64,000 nucleotides of DNA from Rhodospirillaceae bacterium (lineage in GTDB: Bacteria > Pseudomonadota > Alphaproteobacteria > Bin65), in the NCBI GenBank assembly GCA_009840595.1, contig VXNK01000165.1:91321-155320 (forward strand), in the 5' to 3' direction. The notes under the pieces were generated by a model, which was given only the letters and a program-made list of their open reading frames with translations, was not told the origin of the DNA and made no database searches. The position numbers were made by a program, and so were the translations under genes. Shown one piece after another: positions 9,340 to 19,179 of this stretch; within the stretch, counting starts at the first letter, position 1, and every line of letters begins with the position of its first letter.

Positions 9340-11184
9340 TCAATCCACGATGTGGTAGACCGGCGCCTTTTCCATCTCCCACGAGTCGCTCTCGCGGTCG
9401 TAGCGGGACAGCGTGAAGCAGTGCCAGTTGTCGTCGTCCAGCTTGGGATGGTCGGCGCGGTAGTAGTAGCCGGGCCAGCGGGTTTCCTCGCGGAACAGCG
9501 TGTGCTGGGTCACGCTCTCCGAGGCCAGCACCCGGTGGTGCAGTTCCCAGGCGCGCTGAAGCTGGTGCAGGTCTTCGGCGCCGATATGGTTCATGTCTTC
9601 CTTCAGCATGCCGAGCAGTTCGATGCCGCGGTCGAGCAAGGGCGTGTTGGTCGTGTAGTGGGCGCTGATGCCGCCGACATACTCGTCCATGATCTTCTCG
9701 AGGCGCTGGAGCCCGTGGATCGGCAGCAGGTAGCTCGGCGAGACCGTGCCGGCGACGATCTCGTTCCGGCCGACGGCATAATTCTCCATCGGCTGGAACA
9801 CCGTCTTTTCGAGCGCCCGGTATTCCTTCTCGTCGACCTGCGGCCCCTCGGTGCCCAGATCGTTGATGTAGTTGACCGCCGCCTTGCCGGCGATCCGCCC
9901 TTCGGTGAACGAGCCGGAGGAGAATTTGTGCGCCGTGCCGCCGATCGTGTCGCCGGCGCCGAACAGGCCGTCGACCGTCATCATCCGGTTGTAGCCCCAC
10001 TGGTATTCGTCGGGCGCATAGTCTTCCGGCCCGCTCGCCCAGGCGCCGGAACAGGTCGCGTGGGAGCCCATGACGTAGGGTTCCGAGGTCGTCAACTCCG
10101 GGTTGATGTGCTTGGGGTCGATATTCTGCGACGCCCAGACGACGGCCTGGCCGATCGTCATGCCGAGGAAATTCTCCCAGCCGACCGTTTCCTTGTGCGG
10201 GTCCTGGAAGGCTTCCTTGGTCACCATCCGGATCGGGCCGCGGCCGGCCTTGACCTCTTCGAGCAGGGCGTGGTTGCGCAGGCAGGTCGGCACGGGATGC
10301 CGGTCGACATAGTCGCCGACCAGTTGCTTGGTGTGCTCGTACCAGGTCGATTCGTATTCCTCGCCGTAGGCGTTCTGGGTGTAGGTCTTGAGGTGCAGGA
10401 AATAGGCGCCGACCGGGCCGTAGCCGTCCTTGAAGCGGGTCAGGACGATGCGGTTCTCCATCTGGGTCATCTTGGCGCCGACCAGGATCGGCAGGGCGTA
10501 GGCCGAGGCGCTGCTCCACGGCGCGTACCAAGTCCGCCCCATGCCTTCGCCGACCGCGCGCGGCTTGAAGATGTGCGAGGCGCCGCCCGCCGACACGATC
10601 ACCGCCTTGGCCTTGAAGACGTAGAAATCCCCGGTGCGCACGTTGAAGCCGACAGCGCCGGCGACCCGGTTGGGGTTCGTCTTGTCCGTCAGGAGGTGGG
10701 TGACCATGATCCGGTTGTAGACCTCGGTCGCGGCCTTGCGGGCCGCCTCCGCGACGATCGGCTTGTAGCTCTCGCCGTGGATCATGATCTGCCACTTGCC
10801 CTCCCGCAGATAGCGCCCGGTTTCCGGGTCCTTCATGATCGGGAGGCCCCATTCCTCGAACTTGTGCACCGTGCCGTCGACATGGCGGGCAATGTCGTAG
10901 CCGAGATCCTCGCGCACCAGGCCCATCAGGTCGTTGCGGGCGTAGCGGACATGGTCCTCCGGCTGGTTCTCGTCCCACTGCATGCCCATGTAGCAGTTGA
11001 TGGCGTAGAGACCCTGGGCGACCGCACCGCTGCGCTCGATGTTGGCCTTCTCGACGCACACGACCTTCAGGTCGCGGCCCCAGTAGCGGGACTCGTAGAC
11101 GGCCCCGCAGCCGGCCATGCCGCCGCCGATGACGAGAACGTCGGAATCGACGAAGACGGTTTTTCTGCGCGAGAACAGGCCCAC
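9340..11184 (-). CDS. aprA: Adenylylsulfate reductase subunit alpha
   Basis: 614 aa FAD flavoprotein; VLVIGGGMAGCGAVYESRYWG..KANIERSGAVAQGLYAINCYMG typical AprA; GTG start overlaps aprB stop. Confidence 0.95.
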   Translation of the reverse strand: MGLFSRRKTVFVDSDVLVIGGGMAGCGAVYESRYWGRDLKVVCVEKANIERSGAVAQGLYAINCYMGMQWDENQPEDHVRYARNDLMGLVREDLGYDIARHVDGTVHKFEEWGLPIMKDPETGRYLREGKWQIMIHGESYKPIVAEAARKAATEVYNRIMVTHLLTDKTNPNRVAGAVGFNVRTGDFYVFKAKAVIVSAGGASHIFKPRAVGEGMGRTWYAPWSSASAYALPILVGAKMTQMENRIVLTRFKDGYGPVGAYFLHLKTYTQNAYGEEYESTWYEHTKQLVGDYVDRHPVPTCLRNHALLEEVKAGRGPIRMVTKEAFQDPHKETVGWENFLGMTIGQAVVWASQNIDPKHINPELTTSEPYVMGSHATCSGAWASGPEDYAPDEYQWGYNRMMTVDGLFGAGDTIGGTAHKFSSGSFTEGRIAGKAAVNYINDLGTEGPQVDEKEYRALEKTVFQPMENYAVGRNEIVAGTVSPSYLLPIHGLQRLEKIMDEYVGGISAHYTTNTPLLDRGIELLGMLKEDMNHIGAEDLHQLQRAWELHHRVLASESVTQHTLFREETRWPGYYYRADHPKLDDDNWHCFTLSRYDRESDSWEMEKAPVYHIVD

Positions 11185-11648
11185 TAGACTACTCCCTGCT
11201 TGAGCTGATCCGGCGCGAGCGCGGGCAGCCCTCCCTCGATGTTCAGGGCATCCGGCTCGTGCGCCAGTTCCTGGTTCCGGTATTCGTCGGCGCTAGGCGC
11301 GGTATAGTCGGCGGGACCCTGGATCGTGCCCCATTTGGTCGTCCGGATCGGCGAGACGAAATCCTTCTCGTTGCCGTCGCGGAATTTGATCTTCCAGGAA
11401 ATCGTGCCCTTCGCTTCTTCGCGCAGCGCCCGGACGCTGTGGCCGAGCGGCGCGAAATCGGCATAGCCGCGGCAGTCGATCGCATTCTGCGGGCAGGCCT
11501 TCACGCAGGAATAGCATTCCCAGCACATGTTGGGCTCGATGTTGTAGGCCCGCCGGTAGGTCGTATCGATGTGCATGATGTCGGACGGGCAGATATCGAC
11601 GCAGTGCCCGCAGCCGTCGCAGCTTGTCATGTAGACGAAAGTCGGCAT
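11184..11648 (-). CDS. aprB: Adenylylsulfate reductase subunit beta (ferredoxin-type)
   Basis: 154 aa; MPTFVYMTSCDGCGHCVDICPSDIMHID and CWECYSCVKACPQNAIDCRGYADFAPLGHSV. Confidence 0.95.
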   Translation of the reverse strand: MPTFVYMTSCDGCGHCVDICPSDIMHIDTTYRRAYNIEPNMCWECYSCVKACPQNAIDCRGYADFAPLGHSVRALREEAKGTISWKIKFRDGNEKDFVSPIRTTKWGTIQGPADYTAPSADEYRNQELAHEPDALNIEGGLPALAPDQLKQGVV

Positions 11649-11691
11649 GGGTTTCGCTTTCTCCTTGGGTGCAGCGCGCTGACGGACGGCG

Positions 11692-12477
11692 TCAATAGTG
11701 GTTGGACTGACGCGGGACGCTGCCCAGCGTTTCCGGCAGGTCGGCCGGCGCCGGCAGGTTGCGGCGGGTTCCGTTCGCTTCGTTGACGCGCTTCTGGAGC
11801 GCCGCGGCCGGCTTGAAGAACATGTGCGAGAATTTCGACCAGGGGATCGAGCCGAACAGCACCGTCGTCGCGATCAGGTAGAGCGCCAGGAACAGGTCGG
11901 CCCAGAAACCGCCGCTCGGCTGCACGAAGAACCAGACCAGGCCGAGGGTCGTACTGGCGAGCAGGGACAGGATGAACAGGTCGGCCCGGATGATCCGGAA
12001 CGGCGAATGGCCCTCCGCCGAAACGTCGGCCCGGATGAAGAACCAGAACCAGTAGCCGCCGACGCAGACCATCGCCGCGCCGATCGCCCACAGCACCGGC
12101 AGGAATTCCGGCGTCGCCGCCGCCTTCGTCGGATAGCCGAACACCATGACGACCGTCGTGACGACGTAAAGCAGGAAGCCGTACATGGTGAGCAGGTGGG
12201 CGGCGCGCCGCCGCGCGTTGCAGAACTCGGACGAGGTCAGCACCTCCGATGCCGCGGTCCGGGCGGCGAGCGACACCACCGTCCCGCCGCCGACCGTGCC
12301 CGTCCCCCGTTCCTGGGCGCTGCGCCAGTCGCGGAAGAAATAGCGCGCGCTCTGCTTGTGCAGGATGTCGAACAGCGTGCCGCCGGCAACGAACAGGACC
12401 ATCACGATCACATACACCTGCATGACGATCGGCGACACGCTTTCCCCGAGAATGGCGAATGAATTTTCGATGGCCAT
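11692..12477 (-). CDS. aprM: Adenylylsulfate reductase membrane anchor (AprM-like)
   Basis: Multi-TM protein directly upstream of aprBA; respiratory membrane-anchor-like sequence; ATG at 12477. Confidence 0.75.
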   Translation of the reverse strand: MAIENSFAILGESVSPIVMQVYVIVMVLFVAGGTLFDILHKQSARYFFRDWRSAQERGTGTVGGGTVVSLAARTAASEVLTSSEFCNARRRAAHLLTMYGFLLYVVTTVVMVFGYPTKAAATPEFLPVLWAIGAAMVCVGGYWFWFFIRADVSAEGHSPFRIIRADLFILSLLASTTLGLVWFFVQPSGGFWADLFLALYLIATTVLFGSIPWSKFSHMFFKPAAALQKRVNEANGTRRNLPAPADLPETLGSVPRQSNHY

Positions 12478-12726
12478 CAAGCCCCCCTTGCGCGGCCCTG
12501 CCGGTTGGAGACGGGCGCGATTCGGCATCTTTCCCGGCAAGGACGCGGCATCATATTCAAACTTTCGAATTTAACAAGTCCGGCTGGGATTGCCGACCGC
12601 CTTCGGGGCTCCGGTATGCCACATATCGGTTGAAGGCAATGCCTTTTTCCGCGAAATGAAGCCGCGCCGAAAGGCCCTGAACCGTCGCTGGCAATCCGCA
12701 CCGGCCGCAATTCCGGAGGCAACCGC

Positions 12727-13920
12727 ATGTCGAACCCGATTCCGCCGCATGGCGCAACCCGATTGAAGCCGCTCTTCGTGGAAGATGCGGACGAGCGCCG
12801 GGCGCTGTTGCGGGAGGCCGAAACCCTGCCCGCCGTTACGGTCGCATCGGCAGCAGCGAGCAACGCCGTCATGCTGGGCGGCGGCTATTTCACGCCGCTC
12901 GACGGCTTCATGGACAAGGCCGACGCGCTCTCGGTCGGCCGGTCGATGCACACCGCCGGCGGCCTGTTCTGGCCGACGCCGGTGCTCAACCTGGTTCATG
13001 ACGCCGGCGCCGCGGAGGCGGGCGCGCGGATCGCGCTCAGGGATCCCAACGTCGATGGCGCGCCGGTCCTCGCCATTCAGGAGGTGACGGGCGTCGAGAC
13101 CTTTTCCGAGGCGGAGCTCGACGGACTGACGGCGCAGGTCTACGGCACGACCGATCCGGCGCATCCCGGCGTCGCCGATTTCCGGGCCCAGGGCCGGGTC
13201 GCGCTGGCCGGGCCGGTCCGGGTGCTGAATTTCAGCTATTTCGAAACGGACTTCCCCGAGACCTTCCGCACCGCGGTGTCGATCCGGCAGGAGATCGCCG
13301 AGCGCGGCTGGCGCCGGGTCGTCGCCTTCCAGACCCGCAACCCGATGCACCGCGCCCACGAGGAGCTGTGCCGCATGGCGATGGAGCGGCTGGAGGCGGA
13401 CGGCGTCGTCATCCACATGCTGCTCGGCAAGCTCAAGCCCGGCGACATTCCCGCGCCGGTGCGCGACGCCACCATCCGCAAGATGGTCGAACTCTATTTC
13501 CCGCCGAACTCGGCGATGATCACCGGCTACGGCTTCGACATGCTCTACGCCGGCCCGCGGGAAGCCGTCCTGCACGCCATCTTCCGCCAGAACATGGGGG
13601 CGTCGCACTTCATCGTCGGGCGCGACCATGCCGGGGTCGGCGACTATTACGAGCCCTTCGAGGCCCAGGAAATCTTTGACGAAATCCCCGGCGATGCACT
13701 GCGAATCGAGTTGTTCAAGGCCGACCACACCGCCTGGTCGAAGAAGCTGAACAAGGTGGTGATGATGCGCGAGGCGCCGGGCCACACGAAGGAGGATTTC
13801 GTCCTGCTCTCCGGCACCGCGGTGCGCGAGATGCTCGGCAAGGGCATCGCCCCGCCGCCGGAATTCTCCCGCCCGGAGGTCGCGCAAATCCTGATCGACC
13901 ACTATCGCGGGCGGGACTGA
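12727..13920 (+). CDS. sat: Sulfate adenylyltransferase (ATP sulfurylase)
   Basis: 397 aa; VVAFQTRNPMHRAHEEL, HFIVGRDHAGVGDYYEPFEAQEIFDE ATP-sulfurylase motifs; divergent from aprMBA. Confidence 0.95.
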   Translation: MSNPIPPHGATRLKPLFVEDADERRALLREAETLPAVTVASAAASNAVMLGGGYFTPLDGFMDKADALSVGRSMHTAGGLFWPTPVLNLVHDAGAAEAGARIALRDPNVDGAPVLAIQEVTGVETFSEAELDGLTAQVYGTTDPAHPGVADFRAQGRVALAGPVRVLNFSYFETDFPETFRTAVSIRQEIAERGWRRVVAFQTRNPMHRAHEELCRMAMERLEADGVVIHMLLGKLKPGDIPAPVRDATIRKMVELYFPPNSAMITGYGFDMLYAGPREAVLHAIFRQNMGASHFIVGRDHAGVGDYYEPFEAQEIFDEIPGDALRIELFKADHTAWSKKLNKVVMMREAPGHTKEDFVLLSGTAVREMLGKGIAPPPEFSRPEVAQILIDHYRGRD

Positions 13921-13951
13921 ACGGCCGGCCGGCGGCTGGCCCGTCTGCCGG

Positions 13952-14758
13952 TCAATCGGCGCGGCCGGCGCGGCCTCGGACGGGGATGAGCAGGCTCAGG
14001 GCGAAAATCGCGCTGGCGACGAGCACGATGGCCGGGCCGGCAGGAATATCCCATTCCAGCGATCCGAACAGGCCGGCGACAATGGAGGCAATTCCGATCG
14101 CCGTGGACGCCACGGCCATCTGCTCGGGCGTCGTCGCCATGCGCCGCGCGGCGGCGGCCGGAACGATCACGAGCGCCACCACGAGCAGCATGCCGACGAT
14201 TTTCATGCCCACGGCGATCACCGCCGCGAGCAGGAACAGCAGCAGGAGACGCACCCGTTCCACCGGCACGCCTTCCACGGCCGCGAGATCTCTGTTCACG
14301 GTAATGGAAAGGAGGTTGCGCCATTGCCAGGCCAGGGCGGCGATGACGATCGCGGCCGTTGCAAAGATCAGCCACAGGTCGAAGATGCCGACGGCGAGAA
14401 TGTCGCCGAACAGGTAGCCGATCAGATCGACCCGCAACCGTTCCATGAAGGCGACGACGACGAGCCCCGCCGCAAACACGGCATGGGCCAGCACGCCGAG
14501 CAGGGCATCGACGGAAATGTAGCGCTGGCGCTCGAGCAGAACCAGGCAGAGCGCCAGCAGCAGGCAAATCGCGAAGACCGCCAGGATCGGTGCGATATCG
14601 AGCAGGAAACCGAGCGCGACTCCCAGCAGCACGGCATGGGCGAGCGCGGTGCCGAAATAGGCCAGGTTCCGCCACACCACGAAGCAGCCGACCGGGCCGG
14701 CGGCGAATGCCGCGCCGATGCCGCCGGCGAGAGCGCGCAGGAAGAAATCCTCTATCAC
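13952..14758 (-). CDS. znuB: Zinc/manganese ABC transporter permease
   Basis: ABC-3 family permease with EGVPVERVRLLLLFLLAAVIAVGMKIVGMLLVVALVIVPAAAAR; GTG start overlaps znuC stop (TCAC). Confidence 0.85.
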   Translation of the reverse strand: MIEDFFLRALAGGIGAAFAAGPVGCFVVWRNLAYFGTALAHAVLLGVALGFLLDIAPILAVFAICLLLALCLVLLERQRYISVDALLGVLAHAVFAAGLVVVAFMERLRVDLIGYLFGDILAVGIFDLWLIFATAAIVIAALAWQWRNLLSITVNRDLAAVEGVPVERVRLLLLFLLAAVIAVGMKIVGMLLVVALVIVPAAAARRMATTPEQMAVASTAIGIASIVAGLFGSLEWDIPAGPAIVLVASAIFALSLLIPVRGRAGRAD

Positions 14759-15570
14759 GGGTGCCGGCCGGCGCGACGAACGTCCTGCGCTGCGCCGGAA
14801 TCGGCAGGCACCGGCTCGCCGAGCGCGTCGTGGCGGTGATCGTGCATATGCTGATAGACGGCGAGCGTGTCGGACAGTTGCGGGCCGAACAGCGAGATGA
14901 ATTCCGGGTGCCGGACGACGGACTGCGGCCGGCCGCTGCAACAGACATGCCGGTTAAGGCACACGACGGTGTCCGTCGCCGCCATGACAAGGTGCAGATC
15001 GTGCGAGACCAGGATCACCGCGCACCCGTAGCGGTCGCGGATCGAGGCAATCAGATTGTAGAGGTCGCCCTGGCTGGTGACGTCGACTCCCGCCAGCGGT
15101 TCATCGAGCACCAGCAGGCCGGGCTCGCGCAGCAGCGCCCGTGCGAGCAGCACGCGCTGCAGTTCGCCCCCCGAAATTTCCGCCAGCGGGAAATCGACGA
15201 TCGAATCGGCGCCGACCTCGTCGAGCACAGTCGCGAGTTTTGCCGGCGGCGCCGGCGCGCCGAGGGTCAGGAAACGCCGCACCGTCATGGGCAGGATCTG
15301 ATCGCGGTGCAGGTGCTGGGGCGAATAGCCGATGCGCAGGCCGGGCGCGCGCCTGACTTCGCCGGAATCCGGCTTGACGATGCCCAGAATGACGCGGATC
15401 AGCGTCGATTTGCCGGCGCCGTTGAGGCCGATGAGGGTCATGATCTCTCCGGCGCGAACGACGATGTCCACATTGTCGAGAACGTTCAGCCGGCCGAAGC
15501 GAACGCATACCCCCCGCGCCTCGACCAGAGGCGGCGTCCGTGCGGACTCGCTCGAAGACGGCGGGGACAT
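14755..15570 (-). CDS. znuC: Zinc ABC transporter ATP-binding protein
   Basis: GLNGAGKSTLIR Walker A, EISGGELQRVLLARALLREPGLLVLDEPLAGVD signature/Walker B; ATG at 15570. Confidence 0.88.
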   Translation of the reverse strand: MSPPSSSESARTPPLVEARGVCVRFGRLNVLDNVDIVVRAGEIMTLIGLNGAGKSTLIRVILGIVKPDSGEVRRAPGLRIGYSPQHLHRDQILPMTVRRFLTLGAPAPPAKLATVLDEVGADSIVDFPLAEISGGELQRVLLARALLREPGLLVLDEPLAGVDVTSQGDLYNLIASIRDRYGCAVILVSHDLHLVMAATDTVVCLNRHVCCSGRPQSVVRHPEFISLFGPQLSDTLAVYQHMHDHRHDALGEPVPADSGAAQDVRRAGRHP

Positions 15571-15710
15571 GGCGAAGCGATACAGGCTCGCCCTATTCGA
15601 AGCAAGGACGGGCGATTCCACCGGAGCGGTTCGCTCCGTCGGGATGGCGAGCCGGGGCGGAGTGCCGCTACACGCGGCGGCGGACGGTATTCGCGGGCCG
15701 CCCTGCCGGG

Positions 15711-16076
15711 TTAAAACTCGGTGTATTTCGCGGCGCGGCCCCGGACCCTGTCGGCGGGGTATTTGGCGTCGTTGGCCCCGATCTTGTCGGCCGCGGCCGA
15801 GGGCAGGTCGATGCCGGTGCGCTCGGCGATCAGCAGCAGGTAGATGAAAACGTCGGCGCATTCCTCGGCGAGCCGGCGGCGCATGTCGGCGCCCTCGGCT
15901 TCCCGATCGAAGTCCCCGGCGGATTTCCACTGGGTCAATTCGAGGAGTTCGGCGGCTTCGAGGTTGAGGGAGACGATCAGGTCCTTCAGCGAATGGAACT
16001 GGCGCCAGTTGCGCGCATCCCGGAAAGCGATGAGCCGCCGGGTCAGTTCTTCGAGCGTTGGCGTTTCGCCGGCCAT
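15711..16076 (-). CDS. MazG-like/dCTP pyrophosphatase-like nucleotide pyrophosphohydrolase
   Basis: DLIVSLNLEAAELLELTQW and RLAEECADVFIYLLLIAERTGIDL MazG-type metal-binding helices. Confidence 0.85.
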   Translation of the reverse strand: MAGETPTLEELTRRLIAFRDARNWRQFHSLKDLIVSLNLEAAELLELTQWKSAGDFDREAEGADMRRRLAEECADVFIYLLLIAERTGIDLPSAAADKIGANDAKYPADRVRGRAAKYTEF

Positions 16077-16220
16077 GATCCCTCGCTCCCTTCGCGCCGC
16101 AGCGATCTGACGCACTGCCGCGCCGCCGCCGGTACTGCTAGCCCATCGGCCGCCGGCCACCCCTCCGACCTGGCGCCGGCCACCGCTTACGAACCAACAC
16201 GGGCCGACCCGACGCAGGCC

Positions 16221-16943
16221 ATGCGGATCGTCCACCTTTCCGACACCCACCTCGCCGCGGACCGGCCGGACCGGGCGGCCGCCCTCGAAGCCTGCGTCGA
16301 CCATATCGAGCGGCTGCGCCCCGACGCCGTCGTCCATACCGGCGACATCGCGCACAACGGGCGCGCGGAGGAATACCGGACGGCGCGAACGCTGCTCGAC
16401 AGGCTGTCGATGCCGTATTTCGTGCTGCCCGGCAACCGGGACGACCGGCGCAATCTGGCCCGGGCTTTCGCCGACGGGCGCCATATCCGGCCGGACATGC
16501 CCTTCGTGCAATATGCGGTCGAGGATTTTCCGGCGCGGCTGATCGTCGTCGATTCGGTCAACGCCGGCATGAGCAAGGGCCGGCTGTGCGCCGAACGGCT
16601 GGACGGTATCCGGCGGATGCTGGCGGCAGACCCGTCGCGGCCGGCCTGCCTGTTCCTCCACCATCCGCCCTTCGAGGTCGCCGTCGGCCCCTATCCGCGC
16701 CATTTCGATCCCTGGACGGATGCCGGCGCATTGAGCGCCGAATTGCAGCGCCACGATCATGTCGCCGGCATCTTCTGCGGCCACGTCCACCGGGCCTTCG
16801 AAACGACCCTGGGCGGGGTCTCGGCGAACGTCGTTTCCTGCCTCGCCGACGATCTGCGCTGGGACCGGCCCGATACTGCGCAGCGGGGCCTGCCGGTGAT
16901 CGGCGTCCATACGCTCTCCCCGGACGTGCCCGCGGCGGCGTAG
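16221..16943 (+). CDS. Metallophosphoesterase (CpdA-like)
   Basis: MRIVHLSDTHLA, VVHTGDIAHNG, LPGNRDD, FCGHVHR motifs. Confidence 0.88.
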   Translation: MRIVHLSDTHLAADRPDRAAALEACVDHIERLRPDAVVHTGDIAHNGRAEEYRTARTLLDRLSMPYFVLPGNRDDRRNLARAFADGRHIRPDMPFVQYAVEDFPARLIVVDSVNAGMSKGRLCAERLDGIRRMLAADPSRPACLFLHHPPFEVAVGPYPRHFDPWTDAGALSAELQRHDHVAGIFCGHVHRAFETTLGGVSANVVSCLADDLRWDRPDTAQRGLPVIGVHTLSPDVPAAA

Positions 16944-16999
16944 AGGCGGTACCGGAAACAGACGCAATCCCGGACCCAGGTGCGGGCGGCGGGCCGGCC

Positions 17000-17992
17000 C
17001 TAAAGGCTGAACGCCTCCAGCGTCGCCGGGTGGAACAACTCCTCGACCGCGACCCGGCGCGGCGACAGGCCCTGGGCGTGGTGGTAGCCGAGGAAGGCGT
17101 CGAGGGTCTTCTCGTTGCCGGCCACGCCGTAGCTCCAGAAGTCCGCGCCCATCAGCGTCCGGGCACGCTCCAGGCTGTCCTCCAGGAACGGCAGGGTCGC
17201 CTTGGCCGCCGAGGTGTCGCCGAGCGCCGCCTGCGCCATGTCCTTCGCCCGGGCGAACGCCTTGAGCAGCGCGCCGGGCAGCCAGGGATGGGCATCGGCG
17301 AGCGGCCGCCGCAACGCCAGCACATGCATGATCGGAAACACGCCATGGCGCCGGTAGTATGCCTCGGCGGCGCCGAAGGAATCGCCGAACAGGCGGCCGA
17401 CCTTCGGGTGGCCCTCGTCGAAGCAGCGGATCGCGCGCGGGCCGATGAAGCCGTCGATCTCGCCGTCCGCCAGCAGGCCGTTCAGCGTCGCGCCTTCCGG
17501 CGCCGGCTCGACGATCACATCCGCCGGCAGGTCGAGCGCGATCTTCTCCGGCCGGCCCGGCGTGTCCATGCCGCCGCGCACCCAGATAATGTCCGAGGGC
17601 CGGACGCCGTGGTCCTGCTCCAGGATGCCGCGCGCCCAGACGTTGGCGGTGAGCTGGTATTCGGCGATGCCGATGCGCCGGCCGCGCAGGTCCTCCGGTT
17701 GCTCGATGCCCTTGTCGGTGCGGATGTAGATCGAGGTGTGGCGGAAGGCGCGGGACAGGTAGACCGGCACGGCGACGTAGTGCGGGTCGCCGCGCGCCAC
17801 GGAGATGACATAGGAGGACAGCGACAATTCGCAGATGTCGAAGGCCCGGTGGCGCATGGCGCGGAAGAACATCTCCTCGGGCGTCAGCAGCATGACCGCC
17901 GGGTCGACGCCGTCGATCTTCACCCGGCCGTCGGCGATCGGCCGGGTGCGGTCGTAGTCGCCCATGGCGATGGACAGGCGCAGATCGCTCAC
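17000..17992 (-). CDS. 4,5-dihydroxyphthalate decarboxylase-like protein
   Basis: AMGDYDRTRPIADGRVKIDGVD..TPEEMFFRAMRHRAFDICELSLSSYV; no signal peptide; GTG start in TCAC overlap. Confidence 0.8.
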   Translation of the reverse strand: MSDLRLSIAMGDYDRTRPIADGRVKIDGVDPAVMLLTPEEMFFRAMRHRAFDICELSLSSYVISVARGDPHYVAVPVYLSRAFRHTSIYIRTDKGIEQPEDLRGRRIGIAEYQLTANVWARGILEQDHGVRPSDIIWVRGGMDTPGRPEKIALDLPADVIVEPAPEGATLNGLLADGEIDGFIGPRAIRCFDEGHPKVGRLFGDSFGAAEAYYRRHGVFPIMHVLALRRPLADAHPWLPGALLKAFARAKDMAQAALGDTSAAKATLPFLEDSLERARTLMGADFWSYGVAGNEKTLDAFLGYHHAQGLSPRRVAVEELFHPATLEAFSL

Positions 17993-19179
17993 CGTGAAGC
18001 CTCCCCGGTTGGTACGGCCACCTGCCGCGTGAGTTCTACGGGCGCGCCGCTGCGGGCCGATTGCAGGATGGCGTGGCACACCTCCAGGCTGGCCAGGCCC
18101 CAGCGGCCGGTCTGGACCGGCTCAATACCATCCCGGATCGCCCTGACCAATGCGTCGAACACCGGCGTGCGCGGATCGGCGAGTCGGGACGCCGGCTCGA
18201 AGCGCCGCTCGTCGCCATAGACCCAGATTCCCTCCGGTGTCAGCCGCACGTCGCCGCGCTCGCAGCAGACGATCACCGGGCCGAAATGCTCGTGATGCGG
18301 GGCGGCCGGCGGGGCGTCCGACGATCCGAAGGTGCGGGCGCGTTTCAGGGCCGATTCCGCGTCCGGAGTCGGTGCGGCGACCAGCGCCCGGCGCGCCCGG
18401 CCATAGTCGTCCGGATCCTTCTCGTGCCCCAGTTCGCCGACCCAGCCCATCCATTCGTCGCTGTCGAATCTCGCGTAACCGGAATAGGTCAGGCTGGCGA
18501 AGGCCCCGCCCGCGAACGCCAGCAGCGCGCTGTAGGCGCCTTCGGTCGGCCGCGCCGGGTCCCAGGCGCCTGTCTGGGCGTTCACTTGCGTCGCCAGCCC
18601 GCCGGCGAGCAGGCGCACGACATCGACCTGGTGCACCGCCTGGCTGAACAGCACGCCGCCGCCCTCCTCCGTGCGCAGTTCCTCCGGCCGGCGCGGGCGG
18701 TAGAGGAAATCGGTGTAGTTGAAGGCGTGGATCATACGCACGCGACCGAGCGTGCCGCTTTCGATCGCCTGCCGCGCCTGCGCGACCGGCGCGTCGAAAC
18801 TGTGGGACGGCCCGACAATCAGGGCGACGCCGGCCTTCTCGCACGCGTCGACCATCGCTTCGCCGTCCGCAATCGAGACGGCGAGCGGCTTTTCGACCAG
18901 CACATGCTTTCCGGCCGCCGCCGCCGCAAGGGTCTGTTCGGCGTGCAGTCCGTGCGGCGTGGCGATGTAGACAGCCTCCAGGCCGGGATGGGCCAGGAGC
19001 CCGCCCAGATCGGCATGGCCCCGGCCGCCGAATTCCGCTTCGAAGGCGGCGCGCGATTCCGCGCGCGGCGCGCACGCGGCCACGGGAGCGATCCGGCGGT
19101 CGGCGCGCAGGGCCGGCGCGGTGAGCGCAAAGGCCCGGCCGAGGCCGACGATCCCGAGGCGCACCGGCTCAGAGGTCAA
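17989..19179 (-). CDS. Gfo/Idh/MocA-family oxidoreductase, candidate dihydrodiol dehydrogenase
   Basis: RLGIVGLGRAFALTAPAL Rossmann motif; VLVEKPLAVSIADGEAMV (EKP motif). Confidence 0.88.
   Translation of the reverse strand: MTSEPVRLGIVGLGRAFALTAPALRADRRIAPVAACAPRAESRAAFEAEFGGRGHADLGGLLAHPGLEAVYIATPHGLHAEQTLAAAAAGKHVLVEKPLAVSIADGEAMVDACEKAGVALIVGPSHSFDAPVAQARQAIESGTLGRVRMIHAFNYTDFLYRPRRPEELRTEEGGGVLFSQAVHQVDVVRLLAGGLATQVNAQTGAWDPARPTEGAYSALLAFAGGAFASLTYSGYARFDSDEWMGWVGELGHEKDPDDYGRARRALVAAPTPDAESALKRARTFGSSDAPPAAPHHEHFGPVIVCCERGDVRLTPEGIWVYGDERRFEPASRLADPRTPVFDALVRAIRDGIEPVQTGRWGLASLEVCHAILQSARSGAPVELTRQVAVPTGEASR

Noticed and set aside
12633-12645. AAGGCAATGCCTT followed by TTTT as a terminator in the sat/apr intergenic region
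   Set aside because: The single-base loop cannot form a stable hairpin of that size and the site is between divergent promoters; at most a small dyad.
12571-13902. 443-codon minus-strand ORF opposite sat
   Set aside because: Antisense shadow of sat; sequence has the Asp/Arg/His/Ala-rich look of reverse-strand high-GC frames.
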